From Kocuria tytonis (GTDB lineage: Bacteria > Actinomycetota > Actinomycetes > Actinomycetales > Micrococcaceae): DNA of 64,000 nt. Location of the stretch: contig NZ_PNJG02000002.1 in the NCBI RefSeq assembly GCF_003226895.2, positions 682,001 to 746,000 on the forward strand, in the 5' to 3' direction. This document shows positions 12,078 to 21,493 of this stretch, piece by piece. Position numbers and translations under genes: made by a program. Under the pieces are notes generated by a model. The model searched no databases. It saw only the letters and a list, made by a program, of their open reading frames with translations, and was not told the DNA's origin. Position 1 is the stretch's first letter. Each line of letters starts with the position of its first letter.

Positions 12078-12997
12078 CGACATCCCCTTCTCCCTCGTCG
12101 GGGGCCCGGGCCGGATCCTCGAGCTCCACGACCTCTCGCCCGCGGAGGCCACGCCGCGGTGCCGCGCCCCGCTCCGTCGCCCGCCGCGGTCTCGGGCCAC
12201 TCGGCGGCATCGTCCTGGCGCTCGTGTGCGTGCTGATGCTGCTGCCGGTGATCTGGACGGTCCTGTCCGTCATCAAGCCCGCGAACGTGGCATTCGCGAA
12301 CCCTCCCGTGCTCTCGTTCCGACCCACCCTGGACGCGTTCGTGGACCTGTGGCAGGCCACGTACTTCTACCGCTACCTCATCAACACGTTCGTGGTGGCG
12401 CTCATCAGCACCCTGGGCGCCCTGATCCTGGGCATCCCCGCGGCGTACGCGCTGTCCCGGTTCCCCGGGTGGGTTTCGGTGGCGCTGCTGCTGCTCGCCC
12501 TGGTGTTCCGGTCTCTGCCGCGGTTCGCGATCGTGCTGCCCATGTACGACATCGCCCGCAACCTGGGCATCTACGACACCCGCTGGGTCCTGGCGGTGGC
12601 CCTGATGGCCATCAACCAGCCGTTCACCATCTGGCTGCTGCGCAACTTCTTCGCGGCCATCCCCCGGGAGCTGGACGAGGCCGCGATGCTCGACGGCTGC
12701 CGCCGTGACCAGGTCCTCACCCGGATCATGGTCCCGCTGCTGGGTCCCGGCATCCTGACCTCCGGGATCTTCGTGTTCTTCTTCGCGTTCCAGGAGTACC
12801 TGACCGCCGTGGTGCTCACCAATACGGAGGCCGGCACCGTCCCGGTGTTCATCGCCACCCAGCTGGGCCAGACCCTCCCCATGCTGCAGCAGGCGGGCGC
12901 GGCGGCCGTCCTGCTCACCGTTCCCGTGATGATCTTCGCGTTCGTCGCGCAGCGCTACCTGGTGGCCGGACTCAGCGCGGGCTCGGTCCGCGGCTGA
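12074..12997 (+). CDS. ABC transporter permease (MalG/UgpE type)
   Basis: Second half of the permease pair, 307 residues. A Ser/Arg/Pro-rich cytoplasmic tail of ~45 residues precedes six membrane segments. The EAA-type loop is ELDEAAMLDGCRRDQVLTRI (~197-216). Expected role is carbohydrate-type import together with the upstream permease and lipoprotein. The gene ends only 39 bases before the convergent small gene at 13037-13369. Confidence 0.88.
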   Translation: MTTSPSPSSGARAGSSSSTTSRPRRPRRGAAPRSVARRGLGPLGGIVLALVCVLMLLPVIWTVLSVIKPANVAFANPPVLSFRPTLDAFVDLWQATYFYRYLINTFVVALISTLGALILGIPAAYALSRFPGWVSVALLLLALVFRSLPRFAIVLPMYDIARNLGIYDTRWVLAVALMAINQPFTIWLLRNFFAAIPRELDEAAMLDGCRRDQVLTRIMVPLLGPGILTSGIFVFFFAFQEYLTAVVLTNTEAGTVPVFIATQLGQTLPMLQQAGAAAVLLTVPVMIFAFVAQRYLVAGLSAGSVRG

Positions 12998-13036
12998 GGG
13001 TGCGTCCGCCCCACGACGCCCCCCGGCCGGCTCCCG

Positions 13037-13369
13037 CTACCGGCTCTCCTCGTCCTTCGCGATGGTCTGCGACTCCGCCCAGCGTCGGCCCGGGTCCCCG
13101 CCCCACGCGTCCCAGGCCACGCGACCGGGGGAGGGAAAACCCTCCTCGCCGGAGGAGAAGCCCGTGGCCTCCGAGTCCTTGTGGTGGCGGGCGAAGTAGG
13201 CGCGCATCCGCTCGATGACCTCGTCGTCCACCGCCCGGCCCTCGGCCAGCTGGTGGGCGCGGTGCTCACCGGTGTCGGTGAAACCCTTGCCCGCCCTGCC
13301 CTCCTCGATCCAGCGCACGGCGCGCGCGGCGGCTTCCTGGACGCCCTTGGGCGGCTGATGCGTGCTCAT
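13037..13369 (-). CDS. conserved small protein of unknown function
   Basis: A 110-residue hydrophilic, charged protein. It begins MSTHQPPKGVQEAAARA and has a motif I associate with a widespread actinobacterial and phage-adjacent family: RMRAYFARHHKDSEA followed by GFPSPGRVAWDAWGGD. G/C at third codon positions supports real coding. No membrane segment, signal peptide or catalytic motif is visible. The function is unknown; in phages similar short proteins sit near structural genes, but no phage genes are present here. Confidence 0.7.
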   Translation of the reverse strand: MSTHQPPKGVQEAAARAVRWIEEGRAGKGFTDTGEHRAHQLAEGRAVDDEVIERMRAYFARHHKDSEATGFSSGEEGFPSPGRVAWDAWGGDPGRRWAESQTIAKDEESR

Positions 13370-13621
13370 GACTGCTCCTCCGGTGTTCGACGTGGGGCCT
13401 CCGGTACGGTCCCACCCGGCCGACTCGACCTCTTCATGCAGGAATACCAGGTTTTCCGGCCGCGCACGCGGTGGAGGTGCACTGAGTCGTCACGGCCTGG
13501 CGACGACGCCGTGGCCGCGCCCACCGCGCGGAGGATCGCCCGGGGCGTCGTCCTCCGCGGGTTGATAGCTTGGGGCGATGAGCGGCGCGCCCGTCACGGA
13601 GTGTTCCTGCGGGCGGAGACC

Positions 13622-13726
13622 ATGCACGGCACGTTCGCGTATCTCTCGGAGGACAACTCCGGGCGGGGAGACGGCAAGTACAACTTCCAGGGCCACGACG
13701 GCCCGTCCCCGGCGCACGCCGAATAG
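13622..13726 (+). CDS. candidate small protein, 34 residues
   Basis: In the 366-base gap before the P-loop kinase there is a short frame starting MHGTFAYLSEDNSGRG and ending GPSPAHAE. Nearly every codon ends in G or C, which is unlikely for random GC-rich spacer read in one particular frame, and the frame ends in TAG just ten bases before the next gene. An alternative GTG start at 13601 would add seven residues. A GGAG sits only three bases upstream of the ATG, so the start is weak. I recognise no family; it could also be the remnant of a longer gene. Confidence 0.35.
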   Translation: MHGTFAYLSEDNSGRGDGKYNFQGHDGPSPAHAE

Positions 13727-13735
13727 GCTCGCCCC

Positions 13736-14329
13736 ATGGTCACTGCGCCGCCCGCTCCCCGCCGGATCCTCGTGGCCGGTGTCAGCGGCGTCGGCAAGAC
13801 CACGCTCTGCCGGAAGATCGCGCGGCGCTCCGGGATCTCGCACACGGAGATCGACGCCCTGTTCCACGGCCCGGACTGGACCCCGCGCCCCGAGTTCGTG
13901 GCGGAGGTGCAAGACCTGACCGCGCAGGACGCGTGGGTCAAGGAGTGGCAGTACGACGCCGCCAGGCCGCTTCTCGCCGCCCGCGCCGACACTCTGCTCT
14001 GGCTGGATTTCCCCTTCTGGACCGTGACGTTCCCGCGCGTGCTGCGCCGGACCGTGCGGCGCAGTTGGAAGCAGGAGGAGCTGTGGAACGGCAACCGTGA
14101 GGCACCGCTGCGCAGCATCGTCACGGATCCGGAGCACATCATCCGCTGGGCGGTGGCCACGCGGAACAGCTACCGCGAGCGCATCCCCACGCTCGCGCGG
14201 ACGGCCCCACAGCTGCGGGTGGTGCGGTTGCGCCGTCCCCGGGAGGCAGAAGCGTGGGTGGCAACCACCTGGCCACACCCGCTCGGATCGACCGGCTGGG
14301 TCAAGACTTCGGGACCTGGCCCGGGGTGA
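13736..14329 (+). CDS. P-loop nucleotide kinase-like protein (FlaR/adenylate kinase-like)
   Basis: A 197-residue protein with a clear Walker A motif GVSGVGKTT (residues ~15-23). The layout is that of small adenylate-kinase-like proteins annotated as topology modulation protein or AAA family ATPase: EIDALFHGPDW after the P-loop, a TLLWLDFPF strand that can act as Walker B, and a basic RRTVRRSWKQEELW segment. The physiological substrate is unknown for this family. A TAGGCT hexamer ends seven bases before the ATG and there is no ribosome site, so the message may be leaderless. Confidence 0.75.
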   Translation: MVTAPPAPRRILVAGVSGVGKTTLCRKIARRSGISHTEIDALFHGPDWTPRPEFVAEVQDLTAQDAWVKEWQYDAARPLLAARADTLLWLDFPFWTVTFPRVLRRTVRRSWKQEELWNGNREAPLRSIVTDPEHIIRWAVATRNSYRERIPTLARTAPQLRVVRLRRPREAEAWVATTWPHPLGSTGWVKTSGPGPG

Positions 14330-14441
14330 CGAACATCCTGGGCGGGAAATGCCCACCGATGGACCCGCGGGGCAGTCATTTCGTGCCTCAGATGTCGGGC
14401 GGGGCCCACGCACGGGACGTGGTGGCGCTGAGTGCTCCACG

Positions 14442-14488
14442 GGAACGGGCGGGTGAGCGGGTTCTGGACCCGCTCACCCGCCCGTTCC
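14442..14488. terminator. bidirectional terminator hairpin
   Basis: A perfect 21-base inverted repeat (14442-14462 and 14468-14488) with a five-base loop TCTGG lies between two convergent genes, the P-loop kinase (+) and the decarboxylase (-). There is no long T-run on either side, as is common for high-GC terminators. Confidence 0.85.
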
Positions 14489-14517
14489 ACAGCAGGGGGT
14501 GTGCCTCTCCGGGATCC

Positions 14518-16167
14518 TCAGATCTTCAGGTGCACCAGGCTCGGGCCCTTCGTGGCGAGCGCCTTCTGCACGGTCTCCGCAAGGGTGTCCATGGTCGCGG
14601 GGAACCCGGTGGCGCCGAAGCCCTCCGCGAGCTTGACCCAGTCCGGCTGCACGAGGTCCACGGCCAGGGGGTCGATGTCCCGGTCCACCATGTTCTGGCG
14701 GATCTCCCCGTAGCCGCCGTTGTCCACGCAGATGATCGGCAGGTCCAGTTCCAGCTCCACGGCGGTCATGAGCTCCTGGATGGAGAACATCAGCGCGCCG
14801 TCACCCACCAGGCACACCACCGGGCGCTCCGGCGCGGCCAGCTTGGCGCCCACCGCGGCGGGAAGCCCGTAGCCCAGGGTCGCGTACGTGCCCATGTACA
14901 GCAGCGAGTGCGGCTGGGGTGCACGGAAGAACGTGGTGGAGCCCATGTAGGTCACCTGGGAGGAGTCCCCGGCCAGGATGGTGTCGTCCGGGACCACGTC
15001 CATGATCGTCTCGTTGAGCGCGGCGAGGTCCGATGCCCACTGGCGGCCCTCCTCGTCCATTGCGTCGAACACCTCGCGCAGGTCCCGTTCGGGCCGCGGC
15101 TGCGCGCCGGAGGCCTCGAACGCGGAGCGCAGCCCGGCGATCAGCTGCGGCATCACGGCGGCGGCGTTGCCGGGGACCTCCACGTCCGGAGCCAGGTTGC
15201 ACAGCATCTGGTCGCGCATGATGTCCACGCGAACGATCGGGCCCTGCGGGGTGATGTCACCGCCCCACAGCTCCGCCTCGCCCACCTTGGAGCCGATCAC
15301 GAGCAGCGCGTCCGCCGAGCGCATGAACTCGTGCGCGGTGCTCAGCCGCAGGTCCGCGCCCAGGGACAGCCGGTGCTTCTCCGGGATCGCGCCCTTGCCG
15401 TTGGTCGTGGTGATCACGGGGGCCTCGAGCAGCTCGGCCAGCTCCAGCAGCCGGGACCCGGCCGCGAGCGAGCCACCGCCGGCGAGGATGACCGGGCGCT
15501 CGCTGGCCGCGAGGGCGGAGACGGCCGCGGCGACGTCGTGCTCCGGGGCGGGTGTGGGCTCACCGAGGGGACGCGGCGCCGTGGCCGACTCGGGGACGTC
15601 CGCCGGGGTCTCGAGGATGTCCAGGGGGATCTCGATGTGAATGGGCCGGGGCCGCGAGTGCGCGAAGTCCCGCATGGCGTCGTGGATCATGGTCACGGCC
15701 TCCGCGCCGGAGGTCACGCGGCGGGAGAGGCCCACGATCGCGTTGACGGCGGCGGAGGGGTTCTTGGTCTCGTGCAGCGAGCCGATGTCCCGGAAGTCGT
15801 GGCCCACGGGGCGGCCCGGGGACAGCAGGATCATGGGTCGGGACTCCGCGTACGCGGTGGCCGCACCGGACAGCGAGTTGAGCAGACCGGGGCCGGAGGT
15901 GGTGATGACCACGCCGGGCAGCCCGCGCACCTGGGACCAGCCGTCCGCGCCGTAGGACGCGCCCTGCTCGTGGCGCGTGGTGACCGCGCGGATGCCGAGC
16001 TCGCGCAGCGGCCGGTAGAACTCGAGCGAGTGGGTGCCCGGGATGCCGAACACGGTGTCGATCCCGTAGCCACGCAGGGTCTCCAGCACGGCCTTGGCCA
16101 CGGTGCGTTCGGGGTACGACGCCGCCTGGGTCCCCCCGGTCTCGGACGTGCTGTTCTCGGTGCTCAT
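14518..16167 (-). CDS. aruI: thiamine-diphosphate 2-oxoacid decarboxylase, likely 5-guanidino-2-oxopentanoate decarboxylase
   Basis: A 549-residue acetolactate-synthase-like enzyme. The N-terminal pyrimidine domain has [13 protein letters not shown] and [13 protein letters not shown] with the activating glutamate at about residue 67. The central domain follows, and the C-terminal domain has the TDP/Mg motif GDGALMF ending in the asparagine of CVDNGGYGE. It lacks the acetolactate synthase regulatory context. Its neighbours (guanidinobutyrase/agmatinase family, an aminotransferase, a transporter) match the arginine transaminase pathway, in which AruI decarboxylates 2-ketoarginine to 4-guanidinobutanal. 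The HEQGA and IPG segments resemble AruI as I remember it. A generic 2-oxoacid decarboxylase remains possible. Its ATG overlaps the symporter stop (ATGA). Confidence 0.65.
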   Translation of the reverse strand: MSTENSTSETGGTQAASYPERTVAKAVLETLRGYGIDTVFGIPGTHSLEFYRPLRELGIRAVTTRHEQGASYGADGWSQVRGLPGVVITTSGPGLLNSLSGAATAYAESRPMILLSPGRPVGHDFRDIGSLHETKNPSAAVNAIVGLSRRVTSGAEAVTMIHDAMRDFAHSRPRPIHIEIPLDILETPADVPESATAPRPLGEPTPAPEHDVAAAVSALAASERPVILAGGGSLAAGSRLLELAELLEAPVITTTNGKGAIPEKHRLSLGADLRLSTAHEFMRSADALLVIGSKVGEAELWGGDITPQGPIVRVDIMRDQMLCNLAPDVEVPGNAAAVMPQLIAGLRSAFEASGAQPRPERDLREVFDAMDEEGRQWASDLAALNETIMDVVPDDTILAGDSSQVTYMGSTTFFRAPQPHSLLYMGTYATLGYGLPAAVGAKLAAPERPVVCLVGDGALMFSIQELMTAVELELDLPIICVDNGGYGEIRQNMVDRDIDPLAVDLVQPDWVKLAEGFGATGFPATMDTLAETVQKALATKGPSLVHLKI

Positions 16168-17609
16168 GCCTTGGACTCCTGGATGCGTCGGTTCCACTCT
16201 TGACTGATTCGGGGCGCCGTGGGCGTGCTCACCAGGGACACCACCACGAATACTACGGCGGAGGCGGTCAGACCCAGGTAGATGGGGGCGTTGGCCAGCA
16301 CCCCGAACGCGACCATGCCCGCCACGGTGGCCACCACTCCTGCCGCCATGGACCACATGGCCCCGGCTGCGGTGCCGCGGCGCCACACGAGCCCGCCGAG
16401 CACGGCCACCAGAAGCCCGCCCACCAGCAGGTCGTAGGCGATGGTCAGGGCCACCACGGTGGAGCTGACCAGCATGGACAGCACGGTGATCACGAGGCCC
16501 ACGACGACCACGTAGATCCGGTCCTTCGTCACGGAGGCATCCTCGGAGCGGGCGCGGGCGACGTCGTCGGGGGACGCCCCGGACAGCCCGCGCAGGGTGG
16601 GGACCACGTCCACGCGGGCCACGGTGGCCGCGGCGATCGTGGCACCGGAGGCCGTGGACATCATGGCGGCCACGCCCGCGGCGAGCACCACACCGCCCAG
16701 ACCCACGGGCACGTGGTGCTGGGCCATGGCGGCGAACGCCTCCTCGGGCACCTCCAGGGTGGGGAGCACGGCGGCCGCGGCGGTGCCGATCAGGGCGCCG
16801 GCCACGCCGTAGACGGCCACGTACGCGGCGGCGGCCAGGCCACCCCAGCGGGCGACCTTCGGGGAGCGCGCCGTGAACACGCGCTGCCAGATGTCCTGGC
16901 CGATCAGCATGCCGAAGCCGTAGACCACGAACTGGGTGACGATGGCCTGGAACCCCATGGAGCCCACGGAGAAGAAGGATGCATCCAGGCGCTCGGTGAT
17001 CCCGGACCAGCCACCGCCGGCGGCCAGGGAGAAGGGCAGCAGGATCGCGAAGATCCCGATGGTCATGAACACGAACTGCATGAGGTCCGTGAGCGTGATG
17101 GACCACATGCCGCCCAGCACGGAGTAGGCGATCACCACCGCGCCGCCCAGCAGGATGGCCCAGGGCCGGGAGATGGGGAACAGCACGGAGAAGATCGCGG
17201 CGTAGGCCGCCGTGGAGGTCACCGCGATCATCAGGGTGTACGCGAGCATCACGAAGGACGACGCCGTGGCCCCACCGCGCGCGCCGTAGCGCAGCTGCAG
17301 CATCTGGGAGACCGTGAACACCTTCAGGGACTGGATGCGCGCGGCGAAGAACAGGCTCAGCACCGCGAGTCCGGTGGCGATGGCCACCACGAGCCACATC
17401 CCGGAGATGCCGTACTGGTAGCCCAGGCCCACCCCGCCCACGGTGGAGGCGCCCCCGAGCACCACGGCGGCCATGGTGGAGGTGTAGAGCCCCGCGCCCA
17501 GGCGACGGCCGGCCACGCGGTAGTCGGTGGCGGTGCGCGCACGGCGTGCGGCCCACAGTCCGATCACCACCATTGCGGCCAGGTACAGCACGATCACGAT
17601 CACGTTCAC
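16164..17609 (-). CDS. sodium:solute symporter (SSS family)
   Basis: A 481-residue membrane protein with about 13 transmembrane segments. It starts at GTG 17609 ([10 protein letters not shown]), chosen because GAGGAGA lies seven to eight bases upstream; codons further upstream lack a ribosome site. SSS features include RVAGRRLG near the N-terminus, [19 protein letters not shown] (~148-166) and [15 protein letters not shown] (~296-310). First gene of an operon with the decarboxylase, so it probably imports the substrate of the pathway (arginine, agmatine or a guanidino acid are candidates). Confidence 0.85.
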   Translation of the reverse strand: MNVIVIVLYLAAMVVIGLWAARRARTATDYRVAGRRLGAGLYTSTMAAVVLGGASTVGGVGLGYQYGISGMWLVVAIATGLAVLSLFFAARIQSLKVFTVSQMLQLRYGARGGATASSFVMLAYTLMIAVTSTAAYAAIFSVLFPISRPWAILLGGAVVIAYSVLGGMWSITLTDLMQFVFMTIGIFAILLPFSLAAGGGWSGITERLDASFFSVGSMGFQAIVTQFVVYGFGMLIGQDIWQRVFTARSPKVARWGGLAAAAYVAVYGVAGALIGTAAAAVLPTLEVPEEAFAAMAQHHVPVGLGGVVLAAGVAAMMSTASGATIAAATVARVDVVPTLRGLSGASPDDVARARSEDASVTKDRIYVVVVGLVITVLSMLVSSTVVALTIAYDLLVGGLLVAVLGGLVWRRGTAAGAMWSMAAGVVATVAGMVAFGVLANAPIYLGLTASAVVFVVVSLVSTPTAPRISQEWNRRIQESKA

Positions 17610-17715
17610 GGGGGTCTCTCCTCGGACGGGGGCCACGGCGCCGGGCGTCCGGGCACGGCTGTGCTCTCGGGTGTGAGCGTGGCGTTAGGGTTTATGCACC
17701 AGGTCACAGAAAGTA

Positions 17716-17730
17716 CCACCGACACGGTGG
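17716..17730. promoter_or_regulatory. palindrome in the divergent arginine-catabolism promoter region
   Basis: CCACCG-ACA-CGGTGG (17716-17730) is a perfect six-base inverted repeat with a three-base spacer. It sits between the symporter (-) and the guanidinobutyrase (+), 75-110 bases from both starts, where an operator common to the two operons would be expected. No dedicated regulator lies inside the two operons; the nearest regulator gene is the MarR at 20214. Confidence 0.35.
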
Positions 17731-17804
17731 ATCGCAGCATCACGGGGCCCCAGCGACGTGGCCCCGGACGTCTCCCGGATGATCCCGGGACGAGAGGAGT
17801 ACGG

Positions 17805-18842
17805 GTGGAACCGGAACGCATCGTCGAGACCAACAGCGCTGGTGAGCAGCGGGTGGGGCCCGTGAACGCGGCCCTCACTCCGCGCTGGGCCGGGCCCGCC
17901 ACGTTCGCGCGGCTGCCCCGCACGGACCAGGTGGAGCACACGGACGTGGCCGTGGTGGGCGTGCCCTTCGACTCCGGGGTGTCCTACCGCTCCGGGGCGC
18001 GCTTCGGGCCGAACCACGTCCGCGAGTCCTCCCGCCTGCTGCGCCCCTACAACCCGGCGCAGAACCACTCGCCGTTCGCCAACCTGCAGGTCGCGGACGC
18101 CGGGGACATCGTGGGCAACCCGTTCGACATCCCCGAGGCCATCGACTCCATCGAGACCGCGGCCAAGGAGCTCATGGGGGAGTCCACCAAGGTGGTGGCG
18201 ATCGGCGGTGACCACACCATCGCCCTGCCCCTGCTGCGCGCGGCGCACTCGCGCCACGGCAAGGTGGCGCTGCTGCACTTCGACGCCCACCTGGACACAT
18301 GGGACACCTACTTCGGCGCCGAGTACACCCACGGCACCCCGTTCCGCCGGGCGTTCGAGGAGGGGATCATCGACACCGACGCCGTGATGCACGTGGGCAC
18401 CCGCGGTCCGCTCTACGGCACGCAGGACCTCGAGGACGACTCCCGCTTCGGCTTCGAGATCGTCTCCTCCGCGGACGTCATGCGCTCCGGTGTGGACGCC
18501 GTGGTGGCCGCCCTGCGCGAGCGCGTGGGGGACCGCCCCCTCTATATCTCCCTGGACATCGACGTCCTGGACCCCGCCCACGCCCCGGGCACGGGCACCC
18601 CCGAGGCCGGCGGCATCACGAGCCGCGAGGTCCTGGAGATCCTGCGCGGGCTGCGCGGCCTGGACGTGGTGGCGTGCGACGTCGTGGAGGTCTCCCCGGC
18701 CTACGACCACGCCGAGCTCACGGGCATCGCCGCCGCGCACGTGGTCTACGAGCTCATCTCCCTGATCAGCCTGGGGGCCGACGCCGCCGCGGACGGCCCC
18801 GCGTACGGCATCTCGGGCACGCGCTACGGAGCCGCGCAGTGA
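17805..18842 (+). CDS. agmatinase/guanidinobutyrase (ureohydrolase family)
   Basis: Binuclear-manganese ureohydrolase releasing urea from a guanidino substrate. GTG 17805 has AGAGGAG five bases upstream; 345 residues. Metal-binding motifs are intact: GGDHT (first His), FDAHLD (Asp, His, Asp) and [19 protein letters not shown] (two Asp, typical of agmatinase and guanidinobutyrase rather than arginase). With AruI-like decarboxylase and an aminotransferase beside it, the substrate 4-guanidinobutyrate (giving GABA and urea) fits best; agmatine (giving putrescine) is the main alternative. Its stop overlaps the next start (GTGA). Confidence 0.85.
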   Translation: MEPERIVETNSAGEQRVGPVNAALTPRWAGPATFARLPRTDQVEHTDVAVVGVPFDSGVSYRSGARFGPNHVRESSRLLRPYNPAQNHSPFANLQVADAGDIVGNPFDIPEAIDSIETAAKELMGESTKVVAIGGDHTIALPLLRAAHSRHGKVALLHFDAHLDTWDTYFGAEYTHGTPFRRAFEEGIIDTDAVMHVGTRGPLYGTQDLEDDSRFGFEIVSSADVMRSGVDAVVAALRERVGDRPLYISLDIDVLDPAHAPGTGTPEAGGITSREVLEILRGLRGLDVVACDVVEVSPAYDHAELTGIAAAHVVYELISLISLGADAAADGPAYGISGTRYGAAQ

Positions 18843-20023
18843 GCGGCTTCGCGTCCCGCGCGGACGAGTTCCGTCCCTCCCCGGTCCGCGCTGTCTTCGA
18901 GGTGGCCCGGGACCCCTCGGTGGTGTCCCTGGCGGGTGGCAACCCGGACCTCTCGGTGCTGCCTGCGGACGCGGTGGGGGACGTCGCCTCCCTGCTGCTG
19001 CGCGGCCGCGCCGGGGAGATCCTGCAGTACGGCTCCGGCGCGGGCATGGACGGGCTGCGCGAGCTGGTCGTGAAGCTCATGGCGCGCGGTGGCTCCACCG
19101 TGACGGGTGCGGACATCCTGCCCACCACGGGCTCCCAGGCCGGGCTGGACCTCGTGACCAAGCTGTTCTGCAACCCCGGTGACGTGATCCTCGCGGAAGG
19201 ACCCACCTATGTGGGCGCGCTCGGCGTGTTCGGCGCGTACGAGGTGGAGGTCCAGCACGTGGCCATGGACCACGACGGGATGCAGCCCGAGGCCGTGGCC
19301 CGGGCGCTCGACGATCTCGCCGCCCAGGGCAGGCGCGTCCCGTTCGTGTACGCGATCCCCAGCTTCCAGAACCCCACCGGCGTGACCATGCCGGAGGAGC
19401 GGCGTCGTGAGCTCGTGGCCGTGTGCGCGCAGCGGGACGTGATGATCGTGGAGGACGATCCGTACGCGCTGCTCGCCTTCGACCGCAGCGAGCCCGTGGC
19501 CTCCATGCACGGCATGGACCCGGAGCACGTGATCCACCTGGGCAGCTTCTCCAAGATCTTCGCTCCCGGACTGCGGGTGGGCTGGATGGCGGCACCCCCC
19601 GAGGTGCGCGGCCGGCTGCAGATCGCCGCGGAGTCCGTGGTCATCCACCCGTCCAACCTGGCGCAGTCGCTCGTGACCTCCTGGGTGGGCTCCGAGCACT
19701 GGGAACCGGCGCTGGACCAGGCGGTGGAGCTGTACAAGGAGCGCTGGGAGGCCATGAACGAAGCACTCACCGAGTTCATGCCCGAGACGGCATCATGGAC
19801 CACCCCCACCGGCGGCTTCTTCACGTGGGTCACCGCGGAGGAGATCCGCGGGAAGGACATCCTGGCCGAGGCCATTGCCCACGGCGTGGTGCTCGTGCCG
19901 GGATCGGCGTCCTACATGGACGGCCGGGATTCCAACGCGGTGCGCCTGGCGTTCTCGGGTGTGGCCCCGGCGCGCATCCGTGAGGGCGTCCGACGCCTCG
20001 GTGAGGCCCTGCGCAACCTCTGA
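18839..20023 (+). CDS. PLP-dependent aminotransferase (class I/II), probable arginine or 2-aminoadipate type
   Basis: A 394-residue fold-type I aminotransferase starting at GTG 18839, overlapping the previous gene by four bases. Conserved elements: [24 protein letters not shown] (N178), EDDPYALL (PLP-pyridine Asp), and the Schiff-base lysine in [15 protein letters not shown] (K239). The sequence style is that of the LysN/MocR-catalytic group (2-aminoadipate, aromatic or AruH-like transaminases). The operon context suggests arginine to 2-ketoarginine, which would feed the divergently encoded decarboxylase. No DNA-binding domain is attached. Confidence 0.85.
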   Translation: MSGFASRADEFRPSPVRAVFEVARDPSVVSLAGGNPDLSVLPADAVGDVASLLLRGRAGEILQYGSGAGMDGLRELVVKLMARGGSTVTGADILPTTGSQAGLDLVTKLFCNPGDVILAEGPTYVGALGVFGAYEVEVQHVAMDHDGMQPEAVARALDDLAAQGRRVPFVYAIPSFQNPTGVTMPEERRRELVAVCAQRDVMIVEDDPYALLAFDRSEPVASMHGMDPEHVIHLGSFSKIFAPGLRVGWMAAPPEVRGRLQIAAESVVIHPSNLAQSLVTSWVGSEHWEPALDQAVELYKERWEAMNEALTEFMPETASWTTPTGGFFTWVTAEEIRGKDILAEAIAHGVVLVPGSASYMDGRDSNAVRLAFSGVAPARIREGVRRLGEALRNL

Positions 20024-20048
20024 CGCGGCACCGCCGAACGGTGCTCCC

Positions 20049-20081
20049 CGGGCGGGGCGGGTCACGGACCTGCCCCGCCCG
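20049..20081 (+). terminator. probable terminator after the aminotransferase gene
   Basis: CGGGCGGGGC (20049-20058) pairs with GCCCCGCCCG (20072-20081), with extra pairing of GGT/ACC inside the loop, 25 bases after the stop codon. It would close the guanidinobutyrase-aminotransferase operon. Confidence 0.65.
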
Positions 20082-20199
20082 AGGTGTTTCCCGCGGTGGC
20101 CCTGGATGCGCTGATCGCCCGGACGGTGAGAATCCGGGCGGATCGCCGCCGAGAGATCCATCTCGCTGGGCGTTGCTGAGCGGTCTCCGCGTGCACGGA

Positions 20200-20205
20200 T
20201 AAAAT
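20200..20205 (+). promoter_or_regulatory. candidate -10 of a leaderless marR transcript
   Basis: TAAAAT at 20200-20205 is a good -10 and ends eight bases before the ATG at 20214, with no ribosome site in between. Transcription would start at or within two bases of the start codon. The -35 is unclear: TTGCTG at 20173-20178 is 21 bases away. Confidence 0.35.
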
Positions 20206-20213
20206 GGGGCGCC

Positions 20214-20714
20214 ATGGAGACCTCCCGCACCTCGGCACCGGATGACGACCGCGCCCGCATGCTCGCGAGCGCCGCGCGGTTGCGGGAGGTGCTGCGGCAC
20301 GGGGTGTATTTCCTGCGCAGCATGGAGGGCGCGCGGGAGATCACCAGTCAGCAGGTCAGTCTGCTGACCATGTTGCGCCCGGGCGGTGTCCGGATGACGA
20401 GCATCGCAGCACAGCTGGGCGTGCGCACCCCCACCGCCACCCAGAGCGTGGACCGGCTGAGCAGAGCGGGTCTCGTGCAGCGGGATCCGGACCCCACGGA
20501 CGCGCGCGCGGTGCTCGTGTCCCTCACGCCCCTCGGGCACGAGGTGCTGGAACGCGAGGACCAGCACCGCAACGAGTGCGTTGCGGACGTGCTGCGCGAG
20601 CTGAGCGAGCAGGAGGTCGCCACCCTGGACGCCGCCCTCCCCGTGCTCGCGAAACTTGCCGGGGCGGAGCACGAGACGGGCGACGACGCCGCCCCGGGAA
20701 CCGCGCGCTCGTAG
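20214..20714 (+). CDS. MarR family transcriptional regulator
   Basis: A 166-residue winged-helix regulator. The DNA-binding region is visible as TSIAAQLGVRTPTATQSVDRLSRAGLV (about residues 62-88, quoted here as TSIAAQLGV and SVDRLSRAGLV) followed by the wing DPTDARAVLVSLT. Helical flanks provide dimerisation. It lies between the arginine operons and a nitroreductase gene on the other strand, whose stop is 33 bases beyond. The target is unknown: control of the divergent operons upstream or of itself are both possible. Confidence 0.85.
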   Translation: METSRTSAPDDDRARMLASAARLREVLRHGVYFLRSMEGAREITSQQVSLLTMLRPGGVRMTSIAAQLGVRTPTATQSVDRLSRAGLVQRDPDPTDARAVLVSLTPLGHEVLEREDQHRNECVADVLRELSEQEVATLDAALPVLAKLAGAEHETGDDAAPGTARS

Positions 20715-20746
20715 CGGCACGGCCCACGGGGCGGCGCGGGCGGAGC

Positions 20747-21361
20747 TCAGATGGTTTCGGTGACGTCCTCGGCGGCGAAGCGCGGGCTGCGCTCGTAGCC
20801 GGGGGCCTGGGGATGGCCCAGGTTGACCACCACGATGGAGCGCTTGCCCGTGCCCTCGAAGAATTCCCGGTCCACGGCGGGGGCGTCGAAGCCGGTCATG
20901 GGGCCGGTGGCCAGCCCGGCCGCACGCGCGGCGATGATGAAGTACCCCACCTGGATGTGGGAGTTCGCCTTGCCGCTGGTCATGCGCAGCTCGGCGTTCT
21001 CGTCGTACATGCCCTGCATGTGCGGGGCCGAGGGGAGGAACTCGGGGAAGCGGGTGTGCCAGTTCTCGTCGTAGGACAGGATGGCGGTCAGCGGGGCCTT
21101 GCGGGTCTTCTCCTGGTTGCCGCCGCTCATGTGCTGCACCAGGCGCTCGCGGGCCTCCGGGGACTCCACCCAGGTGATGCGCAGGGGCTGCGAGTTGAAC
21201 GCGGTGGGGCCCATCTTGGTGAGTTCGTAGATCGCGTGCTTCTGCTCGTCGGTCACGGGCTCGTCCGTGAAGTGGCTCGCGGTGCGGGCGGTGGTGAACA
21301 GGCGCTCGGCGTCCTCGGGGGTGATCTCGAGGGCCAGCTGGTGCATGGCGGGGGCAGTCAT
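20747..21361 (-). CDS. nitroreductase-family oxidoreductase, malonic semialdehyde reductase (RutE)-like
   Basis: FMN-dependent NAD(P)H oxidoreductase of 204 residues. Motifs: TARTASHFTDEPV at the N-terminus, GPTAFNSQPLRITWV (FMN/phosphate contacts), then GYFIIAARAAGLATGPMTGFD and NLGHPQ near the C-terminus. This pattern is the RutE/HadB/YdfN group, which reduces malonic semialdehyde to 3-hydroxypropionate or acts on nitro compounds and quinones. No other rut genes are present, so the substrate here is open. AAAGGACC lies just upstream of the ATG. Confidence 0.82.
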   Translation of the reverse strand: MTAPAMHQLALEITPEDAERLFTTARTASHFTDEPVTDEQKHAIYELTKMGPTAFNSQPLRITWVESPEARERLVQHMSGGNQEKTRKAPLTAILSYDENWHTRFPEFLPSAPHMQGMYDENAELRMTSGKANSHIQVGYFIIAARAAGLATGPMTGFDAPAVDREFFEGTGKRSIVVVNLGHPQAPGYERSPRFAAEDVTETI

Positions 21362-21493
21362 AAGGGGGTCCTTTCGCGTGAGTGTTCACCACGGATGCCG
21401 CGCACCCGAAATGATTTCTGGGGAAACTATACATGCCGGCGCCCCCACGACGCACTCGGATGTCGGCGATCTCACGTGAACCTGTAGTTTGTC

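Noticed and set aside
14254-16203. A 649-codon plus-strand frame over the decarboxylase
   Set aside because: Antisense shadow of a clear TDP enzyme; its translation has no recognisable motif.
16200-18842. A very long plus-strand frame that would extend the ureohydrolase by more than 500 residues
   Set aside because: The extra part is antisense to the symporter and His/Gly-rich. The GTG at 17805 has a proper ribosome site and begins just before the conserved protein.
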